A stretch of 56,239 nt of DNA. It comes from Gnetum montanum. Its lineage: Eukaryota; Streptophyta; Gnetopsida; Gnetales; Gnetaceae. Position 1 is the stretch's first letter. Each line of letters opens with the position of its first letter. Made by a program: the position numbers and the translations under genes. Under the pieces are notes generated by a model, which was given only the letters and a program-made list of their open reading frames with translations, was not told where the DNA came from and did not search any database. This document shows, piece by piece, positions 33,457-46,034 of the stretch. The stretch covers positions 136,477 through 192,715 of the forward strand of contig MNCI01000885.1 of assembly GCA_015680685.1 (NCBI GenBank), in the 5' to 3' direction.

Positions 33457-33739
33457 ATGGGGGTAGTATCTCAAGATTTAAATACTACGTCTATATCAAC
33501 CTATGTGACCACAATAGGAGGTATTACCCTACCAATAAGCACTTTGAATATACAAGCTCCACCAATAGTAACCTCATTACCAAGTCATATAGTAACTCCA
33601 ATAGTAGCTTCAACTTATACTATGAGATCATCTTCACATCATGTACCTCCTCCATTTTCTTTAGGTCCAATTCCTCTCTCTTTTGGTAGTTTGAGCTCTA
33701 ATGTTCAAGTTAATCAGCTATACCTAGGACAAACCCTTG
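33457..33739 (+). pseudogene. Element B gag, N-terminal part
   Basis: ATG at 33457 opens a frame rich in Pro, Ser, Thr and Val that runs without a stop to the A2 insertion. The same frame is resumed at 46964. Length to the capsid region is normal for a gypsy Gag N-terminal extension. No domain is identifiable in this part. Confidence 0.6.
33735..33739. repeat. Target-site duplication of element A2, left (CCTTG)
   Basis: Identical to 46959-46963, just outside the A2 LTRs and inside the gag of element B. Confidence 0.92.
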
Positions 33740-34646
33740 TGATGAGTGGCTAGGTACCCCTACGCCCAACCATGCGAATCACAAGCATTCACACGCGACT
33801 AGGTTGAATTTAGTAGATTGTAAGCACTTTGCGTATGCTAGACCTTAACCAGCAAAACCTTTTGTTAGAACGGTCGTTGTCTTTCCAACCTCACTTGTGA
33901 TGATCTGATTGTGATGGTTAAGTGAGATTGAGGCAACTGATTTTTATGGCTTTTTACTTTATCTTCTAGAGCCTAATTCTTAGAATGGAAAGTAAGGAAT
34001 GAAATATTATGTAACCTATAATTATCCTAATCTATGTCCTAAGTCTTCATAGCATAAGTATATGATCCCATCTTCTATGCACATCCTAAGCATCCCCTAA
34101 CCACTACTGGGTTACCAGGTGTTATGTGTGGTTGGGTTGCCAAGTGTTGGGTTTACATTCGAGATGGTCGTACTTATGGCTTCTATGAACTATAAAAGAG
34201 CAATAGTGATTAAAATAATAACAACAAAAACTTAAGGAATTATTAAAGCATAGAAATATTAAACTATTAAATGCATTAAATGACTAAGTCTAATTGCTAC
34301 AAGGAATGCTTGAAAAGCTCATCTTTATTTCCGTTCACGCCAATGGGCTCAGGTACATCAGCACTCGAATAAAGAGCCAGACACCTTTCTTACACCTACT
34401 GCAGGCACTTGGAAAATATTCTAACTCTCGAGGAAACAAACTGTAAGACCTTCACTACAACTACCAAAAAGGTACCTAAGTGTGGCGGGAGCCCACTTAT
34501 TTATAGGCTGAAATAGGCATCGAGTAAACGGGGCCACGTCGATGCATGGAGGGATGTGTCAACGGGGCCACATTGATGTGACCATGTATATGGGTCCTGT
34601 ATATGCGGCGGCCTAGTATATGCATCGACTGTTTAGCACTTCATCA
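33740..34646 (-). repeat. A2 3' LTR
   Basis: 907 bp; minus-strand TGATGAAGTGC at 34646 to CCACTCATCA at 33740. TATAAATAA on the minus strand at 34497-34505. U3 contains repeated GGGGCCACGTCGATG-like and TATATG motifs in place of the GATATCGCG motifs of A1. Confidence 0.93.
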
Positions 34647-34661
34647 TACCCCCACAACTAA
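34647..34661 (-). promoter_or_regulatory. A2 3' polypurine tract
   Basis: TTAGTTGTGGGGGTA on the minus strand beside the 3' LTR, equivalent to 12415-12429 in A1. Confidence 0.85.
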
Positions 34662-34869
34662 GTAAAAACTCATCCTCGAGTTCCTCTATAATTTGGAACG
34701 TATAGACTCTTTATTACAACAGACATGACTTGACATATATGACACACACACACATGACATGCCAAGTGTTCGAGTATATAGAGAAGGACAAACTACAAAA
34801 ACGGTGATGTTCAGAGAAAAAATTGAATACCCTGATAATCTTGGATTCTCTACCATGTTGAAAGATGTA

Positions 34870-37693
34870 AAACATTTATTGGAGAAGATCACATTGTCCC
34901 TAGGGGTAGTGGTTCTGATGGACCTTCACCAACCTCTGGCCCATGTGGTGGTGGTGGCATGAAAGATGGCTACACCATAGTAGCTGCAACTTTTGGAGGT
35001 AACTGGAAAGCCTCCAAGAGGGCCCTCATTTTTTCCTCCCTGCTTCTGGGGTCGTTCATTGTCCACGCAGCTTCACCAATGTGTGCCGAGACCGGAACCT
35101 CCCACGGGCATGACAACGTAAGGAAGAGTTCTTTCAAATTGACGAATTAGGCTACAAACTATTTTCGTTTGATGTTGAATGCTTGAATTGATGTTTCCAG
35201 TTGCTAGTAGTCATTCATTCGATGGGCCAAGTTCTCCATGACCATACATTGTCCTTCAAAACACATACAGAGAACTTCAAGTCTGCAATGGCTATCTTGA
35301 ATTTTTGTTTTGTCACTTGCTTTTCCAATTCAAATCACAGTCTCCCAGCTATTAGAATAGCCAGATTTGCATAGCGAAGGTTGGCCAGCTCCATGTATTC
35401 TATCATTCCCTCAATCTGCAGTTCCTTGAGGCAAATCTTAGCTTGGTTATAGGCATTCAACCCATCAAATATAGGTTTCCATACCTTGCCTCCTTCTTGG
35501 AGCTGCTAGAGTGCTTGGTTCATCTTGGCGTTTGTGACTTGAATCTGTTTCTCATTCACTTCCTTCTATAATCCCACCTGGTCCTTGTAATGATTCTTAA
35601 CTTTTTCAAACTTGAGGGCTTCGTTCTTCTAGGTGATAATTTCAATGACTAGTTTTCGTCACAAGGCTTGAACCTCCTCCATAGATAGATTTTGATTCTT
35701 AGTGACCAACCTCCTCACATCAGTGTTCACCTTAGCTAGCTCTTTCTGCTATTGGCGAATAAATCTTTTCATGTGTTTGTTTTCAGCACCAACATTGCAC
35801 AGGCGATGAACCTCCATGGTCAACCTGACGTTCTCCTGGAAAACCTCTACGAAGTTCTTATTTAAATGATATGCATGAGTGTCTACCAAGGACTTACCAA
35901 GAATCACCAACTCTCACTCATCCTCAACTATCTGATGTTTGTTTTGAAGCTGTTAAAAAGCTTCATCTCAGGTGAGCTCACGGTTGAGGAGAGCTAGATT
36001 GGCAAGTTGGGTTCTTAATTGAGCAACTTCTATCACCAAGCACGGACAATTAGCTTGAGCAGCTTCAAGTTTCCCTTCCAAGATAAGGCTCTTAGCCCTT
36101 GTAGAGAATAGGTCTAACTAGGTTGTAGTGATGTTGTCCAGAAGGTCAAAGACATCTAGAAGCGATTGCCCAGTTCCCACCAGTTGGTCCAACAATTTCT
36201 CATGTTGGGTTGCATCAATCCTACTACGTGAAGTCCTAGTGGATGCCTATACATCTTTGAGTCCATGTACGTCTGGTACATATGCTACCTGTGCATTGAG
36301 GAATGTAGCAATTATGTCAGCAACCACTTCAGCTGCAACCTCCTAGTCTTGGTGCTGCATCACCAAGACTGTCACCCCCTCGCCATCTTCCAAGCATACT
36401 GAGAAAGTAGCGGCATTTCCTGAAATTTTAGAAAATAACTGTTGTGTGGATACCATTACCTCCCAGACACTAGGATCAGCTCTTGAGTGTACCTATGTTC
36501 CAGTGATAAAGGACATCGGCCATGCTCTTTCTAGAAAAATTACTAAGCGAGCCACTTGCTCCAGGTGGCTCATTATAGGGTGATAAACTGAAGGATCTTC
36601 TCCTCCACCTGTCTTTCCATATTGCAGATGTTGGCTCAAGAGCGATTTTCAGATTTTGTGTGTGTTCTGCGATGGTTTGCAAACTCGACCTTGTTATTTG
36701 TGCAGGCGGTGGAGGTGGTTGCTTCTCCTCCTCGATTTGTGTGGAGGCCAAAGTCATGTCCTTCATCATTTCCCTCAATGAGGCAATCGGGATGTGTCGG
36801 AGTGTATCATTGGCATACTGTGCTATCCCTGCCCATTTTCATAACTTTCTAATCAGGCAAGGAAAGGGGAGAGCCCACCTTCCTCATTTGCTTTTAGTGA
36901 ACCTCTTTTCAATTTCTAAGAATAGAAATTGTGGAAGGCTCATTGGGAATTTCCCACTTTAAGTGGCACATGCACGAGTGGAGAAGGTCGTGATTTTACT
37001 GGGTCTCACCGTTGGGTTCAGGTGGTAAGACACAATCTTTGAATACACTCTCTCTATGATGGTCAGAGTGCTGAACTCTTTGCAATCCACCCCATAGCAT
37101 CACCTGATCCACTCCCCTTTTACCTCAGGATCAGCTTGCTTCCAGATCTTTGCCACATCTGCTCCAGTCTCTGGCAACTCCAGATCTTGTGCAATTGCTT
37201 CCACAAGGTAAGAGACATAGATGTCCTTAATTCTTACTCTAGACCCTAGTTGCTGATTTTTCCAGAAGAGATAGATTTCTCCTAAGTACCATTTACCACT
37301 GGTTATGATGATTGGCCACATAGGAGAGTTTTGCAATTGAAGCTTCACATCATCTAGTGTAGTCTTGAGAAATGGTCCAAATTTTAACTCTTGTAGGACC
37401 ATTCATTACACTTCTCATGGCTTGATAACATCAAGACATGCTTGGGTCAAGGTGACCTCAAGCTGTGGCGCCATCCCTGGAGTTTCATCCCCTTGTGATT
37501 GCTCATTGGGAATCTCCTCTCCGAAAATATGATGGACAAATTCCACATCAGGTCCTTCATGAAGGGGGCTGATTGCATGAGAGCCCTCCACATGCTCTGG
37601 GTGCTGCACGCCTCGTCCCCTTCCCATTCATGTTTGCTTGTCCCTAGGCTGTGATGGTCCTTCTCCTCTTGGATGTCTTGGTTTTGGTGCCAT
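34870..37693 (-). pseudogene. A2 extra ORF downstream of pol (coiled-coil protein)
   Basis: Start chosen at 37693 (MAPKPRHPRGEGP). About 940 codons with scattered stops and at least one frameshift near 35110, ending near a Pro/Gly-rich tail (PPPPHGPEVGEGP). The first third holds a globular-looking region (37402-37100: FGPFLKTTLDDV, SGKWYLGEIYLFWKN) with stops at two or three codons between pieces. Next comes a segment with PPPPP and SLSPYNEPPGASGS (36778-36476). The last 1.2 kb reads as alpha-helical, Leu/Glu/Lys/Gln-rich sequence of coiled-coil type (for example KRFIRQ, KELAKVNTDVRRLVTKNQ, KNEALKFEKVKNHYKDQ near 35550-35760). I recognise no known family. It is in the sense orientation, unlike several antisense extra genes in Tat elements. 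A Gag-like, env-like or host-derived origin cannot be told apart. Confidence 0.6.
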
Positions 37694-39780
37694 CTGCAAT
37701 CAACCATAACCACTAATTAGATTATGCACAAGCTGCTCAAAATGACCCTCATACACCTTCTCAATTTGACTAAGTTATGGTACTAGCACATGCATCCCAT
37801 TAATTCCCCTAGGGTATTAGTTTATGGGTTAAAATAAAAAATAATAAAGGATAAGTTGGAGTTTAAACTATTGTTTTATGTTTCTTCCCTTAAGAGGTGT
37901 GAATTCTTAATCAATTAATGAATTAATTAATTAATTAATTTCTAATAGACCTCACCCCCCATGACTGAGAGCATTCCTCCAGTTGCTAACGAGGGGAAGA
38001 ATAGGTAGGGTAGGATGCGCAATGGATAACGTGAGTGCTTGGAAAAAGAGTTGAGGTGGTAAAAATGAAAAATCTCCCCCCAATTTGTTGGTAGAATGGG
38101 CTAAGTGTCATGTGCAAAAGGGATATATATAATGTTTTTGCGCTACGTCGATGGGGCCTCGTATATGTAGGGGGTCACACCAGTTAACTAGTGTTGACCC
38201 GACAAAAGAAATCTCAAAAAATCATTAAAAAATGTCAAATTGGGGTGGTTTAAGAGCTTGAGAGAATGAGAATACCACTGAGGGAAAGAGGAAGGTAAAA
38301 TAGGCTAGTAAAAGAGTCAAATGTAGGAGAATGTGGGGAAAAAGAACTCCGTGGAGAAGAAATCAAGTGATGGAAGCATGAAAACAATCAACCATGAAAT
38401 CAAAAGGATGGGTGACTTAACAAGCAGGACCATGGATATGCAAGTGGGTCCTCCCCATAGCAGGCGGTAGCTTTAGTAGCCCTTGCATATCCTCAACATC
38501 GGAGTCTATGGGCCCCAAGGTTGAGAAATGGTACATGCTAGTTAATACCCCCACCAATGAGATCCTGCCAAGGCATTAGGAGTACATGGAAATCATGACA
38601 ACCATTCAAAACATAAGATGGGTAGTGAGGTGAGTTATGGAGAGAAATGGGTGAAGAGAGAGACAAAAGAGTTGGAATTCCAATCATCGATCATGTGAAA
38701 CCCCATGTGAAGTTGTGGTTAAGTGACCCTGTAGGACCTTTCCTGAGTTCAAACCTAAAACCATCTACATACAGTGACATTGCAGCAATAGGAGAAGCCT
38801 TGTCCATCCACCAAGTAGCAGAGTGCACCCAGAGAAAACCACCGCTCCAACAAGCATGAGAAGAAGGAAGTGAAATGGGACTAAGTTAGAGGGGATAGAG
38901 TGAGTCCCATAACTGAGTTTGGATGGCCGGTGAGAGGTGGTCCAAGGGATGTTCTTTGAATTCCTACATAGTTATGATTTTATTTTTCATTTTCTTGTTA
39001 TTTCATGGGAACCACACCATGCAAAGACCCATGCTTGGTTGCATGTCTTCGATCAAGGGGTGTGCTTTGAATCTTCATGTTTGTTTTGTCTCTCTTTTTT
39101 TCAAATTTTTGTGATGAGGACCACACCATTCAAGGTCAAAGTGCCTAGGATCTTCTATGTAGAGAAGAATGTAGAGTGGTAAGAAATCTATAAGGACACA
39201 TCGAAAATCCAGGGGATAGAAGAAGACGACGGATGTTGCATTCCCCTTGAAGTCACATCCAATTCAAACTATTGGATCATCCCTGAGTCTAGGAACTACA
39301 TAAGTCACACATTAATTAAAATGTTTTTAAGTGAAGGGGTTGCATGTTTCCAATGAAACAAAAACCATGGAGTGGGTGAATGGGTGGATGATGTGGACTC
39401 ATTTCCGATTTTATGAGATGAAAATAGATGTAAAGTTCAAGGACAACAATGCAAGGGTGGGAGCAACATAAACTAGGTGGACTATGTCACGTGACCTATC
39501 ACAACAAAAAACATCTACGCCAGACACCTGATGATAATATGATGACTTATTAGCAACCAATTGAAAATTAAACACACACATATGCAGAAACAAGTGACAA
39601 AGAAATGGAAAAGTAATTAACAAAAGGAAAAGTTAGTAAGAATTGGCAAATGTATGGACGATGTTGAAAAACTAAAAAGTGGAAAACAAAAAATTTTAAA
39701 AATAATGGGGAGCTTGGTAGGATGGATTAGCATGGAGGACGGTCTACCCCACAACTTGGTGGAAAGGAGGAGATGTGAAA
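37694..39780 (-). other. A2 spacer between pol and the extra ORF
   Basis: About 2 kb with no sense ORF recognised. Includes a (TTAA)n run (about 37914-37940), a polypurine-like CAGTCATGGGGGGTGAGG on the minus strand (37958-37977), and near 38145-38180 a CGTCGATGGGGCC/TATATG block that resembles the A2 LTR U3. Confidence 0.5.
37958..37977 (-). promoter_or_regulatory. Internal polypurine-like motif in A2
   Basis: Minus-strand CAGTCATGGGGGGTGAGG between pol and the extra ORF. It matches 10509-10526 in A1 at the core. Possible second plus-strand priming site, or a conserved landmark only. Confidence 0.35.
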
Positions 39781-41191
39781 AATGAAGCGAGGCTGTCCAA
39801 TGATGATGAGGTAGTAGCACTAGTTAGATGGAGTTCACGGAAAGGTTTTAATTGTTACTGATTGACCAATTGTGTTTTAGTGGGGTCCTTAGGTTTGTGT
39901 ATAAGAAAGGCCCCAGATGGGAAGGTTTTGGAGATAATGTATGGTCCCTCCCACAGCGTTTGAAAATTGGTCGGTTGTGGTATGTGTGTGGGGTTCCAAT
40001 AAAGCATCTTATCTCTACGTCGAAATGTTACCTTCTGAATCTTAAGATCATGAAATTTTTTATTGTAGGCCTTGTGGATCTCATTTTAAGATAGGGCCAC
40101 TATGTGATTCTCATCTAGCACACTTAGGTTGATAAGTCGTTCACGTTGTGCTAGCGGTAGGTCAAGACCTAAGTCACTGGCTGTTGATAGTATCCGGATT
40201 TTTACTTGGATTGTGAGTTTCAGTAGATTTCCATACACTAACTCATAGGGAGAGTAACCTATAGGAAGTTTCCAAGTGGAGTGATAGGCCCAAAGGGCAT
40301 CATTAAGTTTGGGGCTCCAGTCCCTCCTATATTTATTAATGGTTCGAGTGAGGATTTTGGTGATCTCCCTATTGGTGACGTTGGCCTGTTCATTGGTTTG
40401 GGGGTGATAAGGTGTTGTAAATTTATGGATAACCCCCAAGTGTTACATGAGTTTATGAAAAGTGATGTCCATGAAATGTGTTCCATTGTTTGAGATTAGT
40501 GCACATGGCACTCCAAACCTATTGACAATTTTCTGTTGGACAAATCGTGCGGTCATGTTTGAGGAATAGTTGACAATGGCTGCTGCCTCTACCCGCTTTG
40601 TCCAATAGTCCACAATGATGATGATATATACCTTCCTGTTGGATAGGAATGTGATGGGACCCATGAAGTCAATGCCCCAGATGTCGAAGGGCTCCAATGG
40701 TTGGATCGACTATTGAGGTCCCTCTAATCATGCAGTCATCCCACTGTCTCTTTGGCATTGTTCACAGTAGTAGGCGAAGCATTGTGCATCCCCTAGTAAT
40801 ATCCTACAAGAAGGATTATAATGGTTGTGTGTCGTCTAGCATAGTGGCCCCCATAGGGATCCTCGTGAGCATCTTGGAGGACATGTAGTGTATCATCATC
40901 AGGGACACACCATCGAACTAGGCCATCTATGCACACCGTGTAAAGGTGACCATTGATTTCCATGAAGCGCTTGGTCGTATAGAGAAACTATTGTTTCTAC
41001 TGATGGTTCCACTCCTTTGGCAATTCCTGAGTTGTGAGGTAGGTGAGGATGTGGCTAAACGAAGGTGATTCCTTGGGCACCTTTGGATTGATCACTCCCG
41101 CAAAGAGAAGTTCATCGAGGAATTGGTTGAAGAGGGGCTCCTCTTCTTCTGTGTTAACCCATCGCAACCGAGACAAGTGGTCAGCAACCAT
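39780..41191 (-). pseudogene. A2 integrase
   Basis: MVADHLSRL (41191) is the RNase H/INT linker. A weak H2C2 zinc region follows (GGHYARRHT near 40830). The core begins WGIDFMGP (about 40660-40680, first catalytic Asp present). The second motif reads ISNNGTHF where SDNGTHF is usual, so Asp is Asn (about 40490). The third reads HPQTNEQANVTNREI where the family has GQVEVTNREI, so the catalytic Glu is Asn (about 40390). KKFHDLKIQ and WEGPYIISKTFPSGAF form the C-terminal domain (about 40050-39880). No chromodomain follows. Stops occur in the zinc region. Catalytically dead as read. Confidence 0.88.
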
Positions 41192-41530
41192 ATTCTTGGT
41201 TCCCTTCTAATCTACCATAGTGAGGTCAAATTCTTGAAGGATCACTAGCCACCGTATCATATGGGGGACTCATCATTGGTTTGTTCATCAGGAACTAGAT
41301 GGCACTGTGGTCGGTATGCACAAACACCTTGTACCCGAGCACATAGTGCCAAACTTTTTCCAAGGCAAACACCACCACCATAAACTCATTTTTAGTGGTG
41401 GTGTAATTAAGCTAGGCACCCACCATGCTATGGCTTGCACAGTGAATATAGTATGGAAATTTTTGATCATCACATTGTGTAAGCATGACTCCCAATGCAT
41501 TGTTGGACGCATCTGTCATGACGTGGTAAG
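41192..41530 (-). pseudogene. A2 RNase H
   Basis: TDASNNALGVMLTQ (about 41515-41475) carries the first catalytic Asp. YTTTKNEFMVVVFALEKVWHY (catalytic Glu region) and GYKVFVHTDHSAI (third Asp region) follow to about 41295. Order and spacing are those of plant gypsy RNase H. At least two stops are present. Confidence 0.85.
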
Positions 41531-42790
41531 GTCTAGACCAATCATGTGCTCATAGAACTAGAGTATCTATGAGTTTCTATTTGAGTGTTTGGAATGTGGA
41601 TTCACATTCCCTTGTCTAAAGAAATGGAACATCTTTCTTCATGAGTTCCACCAACGGCTTGGTAATTTTTGAGTAATTTTCGATGAAGCACCGATAGTAA
41701 CCAGTGTGGCCAAGGAATGACCGAACATCCTTTATGGTGCTTGGTTGTTGGGTGATTCCTTGGATGACCTTGATTTTTTTAGGATCCATGCTAATTCCTA
41801 TTTATGAAATACGGTGCTGCAACACAATGCCCTCTTAGACCATTAAGTGGCTTTTTTGCTAGTTGAGCCGTAGGTTAGTGTCCACACATCTTTTCAGAAC
41901 TTGCTTAGGGCGGTCCAAGGCTTGATTGAACATGGCCCCATAGGGAGATAAGTCATCCATGAACACTTCTACCCCATTCCCAATTTGCTGTTGGAAGATG
42001 CTAAGGATAAGACGTTGGAAAGTGGCAGGTGCATTACACAGGCCAAAAGGCATCTTTTTGTATGCAAAGGTTCCCCAGGGACTTGTGAAGGTTATCTTAG
42101 CCCGATCCTCTGGCAGAATTTAGATTTGGTTATAGCCACTATAACCATCCAAAAAGCTATAATAATGATGCCCTGCAATAGTATCCAACACTTGGTTCAC
42201 AAATGGGAGCGGGAAGTGATCTTCGAAGGTAGCCATGTTGAGCAATCGAAACTCTATATAGACCCTCCATCTTCCACCCTTCTTTGGCATGATTACGACG
42301 GGATTGACCCATTCGCTATCAACGATAGAGTAGATGAACCCCACTTTTAGCAGCTACTCGATTTCATCTTTGATGACTTGCTTCAATTTGGGGTTCAATT
42401 GCCTTTGTGGTTATCTTCGTGGCCTCATGGAGGGATCGATATAAATTCAATGTTGGAAAACCCTGGGATCCACTCCCATTAACTCAAGATATAACCATGA
42501 AAAAGTAGCTTGCTTCCCATTTGTTCATCACCTTCAGCAATTTCTTCTTCTGTTCAAGAGCAAGGGTGGCATTAATAATCACTAGTTTCCCATTTTGGAA
42601 AAATGCATATTCTAGGTGGGCCAGTAAGGGTTTGAGTTGCAAGGGCTCTTGTTTGAAACTTTCAAGGATTTGCAACTTTCCCCAATCATCATGGTCATCA
42701 ACAGTGGATACTTGTTGATGAACCTCTTCCAACTGGTCCATGCTTTCTATGTAGGCTTGTACAAGCTCCTCAAATGGTTCCATGCATAGA
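41531..42790 (-). pseudogene. A2 reverse transcriptase with pre-RT linker
   Basis: The linker (42783-42484) has QLKPLLAHLEYAFF and an acidic, Lys-rich tail. RT proper: DSEWVNPVVIMPKKGGRWRV (about 42315), HFPLPFVNQVLD, FLDGYSGYNQI (about 42150-42120; catalytic Asp in FLDGYSGY), MPFGLCNAPATFQR (42053), VFMDDL (catalytic FMDD at 41952-41963). The thumb and connection continue to about 41580. Catalytic Asp residues are intact, but the frame changes more than once and contains stops. Confidence 0.9.
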
Positions 42791-42999
42791 GTGCTACTAG
42801 TAGGATCAACGGTCAGCCACTAGATGCCTTCTTGAGTTGTGGCTGTTGTGTACAAGCATTTTTGGACTTGAGATTCCTTGGTACACCGACTACATGCTCG
42901 AATAGATGTTCTCTTAGCAGACCATAGCTATTGTACACAATTGCACTTGGAGTCATTGTACACAATGCATGGACACACTTCTTCTCAATCTTTCCAAAA

Positions 43000-43440
43000 G
43001 GATTTTCCTTTGAAATTTCAAGAGAAAGATCTTAGAGTCCTAGTCTTGCATCCACCATGCTCAGCCAAGCTCTTCCCATTATGATTGGAAATTTCCCCTT
43101 GTAATTCTCAACATGGATGAAAATGAAATCAGCAGGATAGGACCACCCACAAACGGTGCTCACAATGTCCTCCACCAATCCCAAGGGAACAGTAATGGAT
43201 TGGTCTGCTAGTTCAAGTCAATTGTTGCTCTTCTTTAATGGGGGCAGGTTCCAATTCTTGTACATGTCATGTGAAATCAAATTGACTCTTGACCCCGAAT
43301 CCAGAAGGACATTACATGGCTCATTTCCTGCCACCTAAAGATAGATTAGGGGACACCTTGAATCAACTAATTTTTAGGGAAGATGACCTACCTTTATCCA
43401 GTCAGTCATTGCGTGTGTGAGCATGATCGTTTGTACATTA
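43000..43440 (-). pseudogene. A2 protease (retropepsin)
   Basis: LLDSGSRVNLISHDMYKNW near 43300-43245, then ADQSITVPLGLVEDIV (about 43200-43155) and FPIIMGRAWLS near 43080. Same layout as the A1 protease and in the expected place between Gag and RT. The active-site DSG is intact; one stop follows. Confidence 0.85.
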
Positions 43441-45889
43441 GAGGGCATTTGTTTTGAAGGCTACTCAAAGGGTGGAATAGTGTAGGTGGTTTAAGGTTCA
43501 GAGGCACTAGCCACATGTGTGTGTGAGGGTGTGCTTAAGTTATTGGGTTAGAAGAAGGGACATTTCCATGGTTTAGCTTTCGGTCCACTCCGTTGAGGAG
43601 CCGGTTGTAGGTTAACAGCCCTTGTAGCGTTGCGTAACTATGGCTATGGTGGGATCTCCCCTTGCATAGGTGGAGCAGGTGGTAACTAAGTGGGGTGTTG
43701 TTCATTAGGCATGACAAGAGAAGGTGATGGAGGATTGTAAAGATGTGGGCTCCCCCCCCCTAGGTGATGGAGATTGTGGTCGGAAATATTCCAGGGGGTG
43801 GTAGTAATTTTGAAAGGTGCTGTGATTGGAAGAGTCTCGTGGAGAGATTGGTTGCTGAACATAGTACCCATAGGGATCTGGCTATCGGTAGGGGTACTGT
43901 TGCCTTGGAGGTGGCATCCCCCATGCTTGTGGGTGTTGTCACTACTGAAAGTATTCATAAGGTTGTAGTGGCACTCCACTTGGATAGTATCCTTGTTGTT
44001 GGTGGAACTACTTGGAATTGTCTTGTGGGTAAGGCAACCATCGAGGTGTTTGTCTCTTTTCCAAATGAGGGTTAAATGCATACACCCTAGACTCTTGTAA
44101 ATGTGACACCATGGGAAAACACCCCTTAGGATGTTCGTATTGGCATATGTCACATTCATCATCCTCCTCTGTGTCAAAGTCTGCAACCTGTTCAGCTACA
44201 ACAACATTGCCCTTACCCTTATGGTTGGCACACTCAGCTTCCTTCTTCCTATGCCAATCACAATCATTACCTTGCCCCCTAGACTCCTCTGTGATTTTTA
44301 GAGCACTTTGAAATTTTTTGTCCAGAGAATCCCAAATCTTGTCAACCTTTGCCAATATTTTACAGGTAAATTTTTGTAAGGGTAAGGTTTTTCGGTTCAC
44401 CACTACATCTAGTGGTGATTCCTCCTCCTCTTCACAGAATTAGAGTTCCCTCTTTCTGATGGAGGGATCTCGATTAAACTCCTCTGCACTCTCCTTCTTT
44501 CTGAGTTCCCCCTCTTCTTTAGCCACTTTCTCAATGAGGCACTATAGTTGATTAGTCCTTAGTTTTGATAATCCTCCCTAGGCATACATGCTTTAAAGCT
44601 GAGCCCATCAATGATATGGCAAAGTTGTGCCCGCTAAGAGTAGCCATGACCAGGGCACTGATGTAATAATGAATAGTACCTGCTCATGGCTACATCCAAG
44701 GGTTCACGATTACCTTGCTTCTAGCCTTGGGTTTGATGTCTTAGATTCACCACTCTAGAGTAGGTTTGATACTTGTTGTTGAAGATCTCCACCATCATAC
44801 TCCATCTCCTAATTGATTTCAGTTCCAAAGATCGGTACCAGCTTTCCGCTTCCTTGATGAGTGTGCAAGGGAACAGCTTAATATTTTTCCAATTATTATC
44901 GATATTCTGTAGGGTGCAAGTGTCATGGAATTCTTGCAGGTGAGTTTGTGGATCATAATTATACCCTTCTTCAAACCTAGGGATATTTTTCATGTCAATG
45001 CATTTCATCTGGCTATCTTTCAAGTGCCTATTGGGTATCTAAATTGCCTTAGCGATATGGAGCATGCTTTGAGTAGCCAACAATGGTTCATCCGAGCCAT
45101 AGTCTTGCTGAGGACCATGTTGTCAATGATGATTTCAGCTGTGTCTATTTTCATGATGGTGAGCTTTACATAATTGGTCACGCACTTCCTCACGATATTC
45201 CCTTTAGTCATTACGACCACCATCACCTCGCTCCTTTGATCAAAGTTTGAACTGGATGAAGGTAGTGGGAAGTGAGAGGATGGAGAAGAGGGAGAGGGAT
45301 CACCACCACCCTGGTGTCGATCTCCCCCTCTACTTTGATGATGGCCTCGATCTTCTTGCCCATATTTTCTTGTATCATGACCTCTCCTGTGTGATCCTCC
45401 ATCTTCCTAGGGTTCCCGGTCACTTGATTGCTTGTTATGGATGATGGACTAGATGATCTGATGCCCTAGAGGAAGTTTAGCTGAATGGGAATCATGAAAG
45501 ATTGACTCCTCATCATCCTGTAGCCCTTGCAAGAATAAGGGGTTACTAAACTGTTTCCCCTTCATGTGTTTATACCATTCTACTTGCTACTGATCTTGTA
45601 CCTATTGGGCCTCAATGGGATGATAGTCCTAGTAGTGATGGTCCTCCATGATGTACTCCACACCATGGTCCTAGATGCCTAGTCTGGCAAGATTATGAAA
45701 TAGCATTTCAGGAGCCAATTGGTCAGGTGGTAGTATGATGTTGCCTTTCATGTCCCATCATCACGAATGTTCATCCTGATGTAGGATGAAGGTGAAGTCA
45801 AGAACATATTCATCTATATGCGTGTAGACCACCCGACATTCTTGTGGCATCGGTGGGTTGGATTCATCTTTCCAATGAGAAGAACACAT
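43441..45889 (-). pseudogene. A2 gag
   Basis: ATG at 45889 (MCSSHWKDESNPPMP) corresponds to the A1 start. Basic, Gly-rich region at about 45420-45300. Capsid core at 45023-44721 (IPRFEEGYNYDPQTH, IKEAESWYRSLELKS, NNKYQTYSR), alignable to A1. Next a Glu/Lys-rich stretch, then the zinc knuckle CDICQYEHPKGC (about 44170-44135; C-x2-C-x3-H-x3-C, shorter than the usual C-x2-C-x4-H-x4-C). A Pro/Gln/Tyr-rich linker (PRQQYPYR, DPYGYY) leads into PR. Stops are scattered and the frame changes near 44400-44700. Confidence 0.85.
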
Positions 45890-46034
45890 GTTGGATATTA
45901 GATGATCCACTACTTGGTGTACCTTACTTTTTACGTAGTCTACCTAGCATGCGTAAATTTTACTATCCTGGGTCTATTCCAACGATGTGAATAATAATTT
46001 TGATAAGGTTAAATGGCACATGTAAGACTAACAA

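Noticed and set aside
38146-38180. Solo LTR fragment inside A2
   Set aside because: It resembles the A2 U3 only over about 30 bp, with no LTR ends, so I mention it as a motif and not as a separate element.
41985-42350. 121-codon plus-strand ORF
   Set aside because: Antisense of the A2 RT, which has FLDGYSGY and FMDD on the minus strand.
43686-44186. 166-codon minus-strand ORF in A2
   Set aside because: It overlaps the gag knuckle and linker in an alternative frame. The CX2CX3HX3C knuckle and PRQQYPYR linker are in the neighbouring frame, shared with A1.
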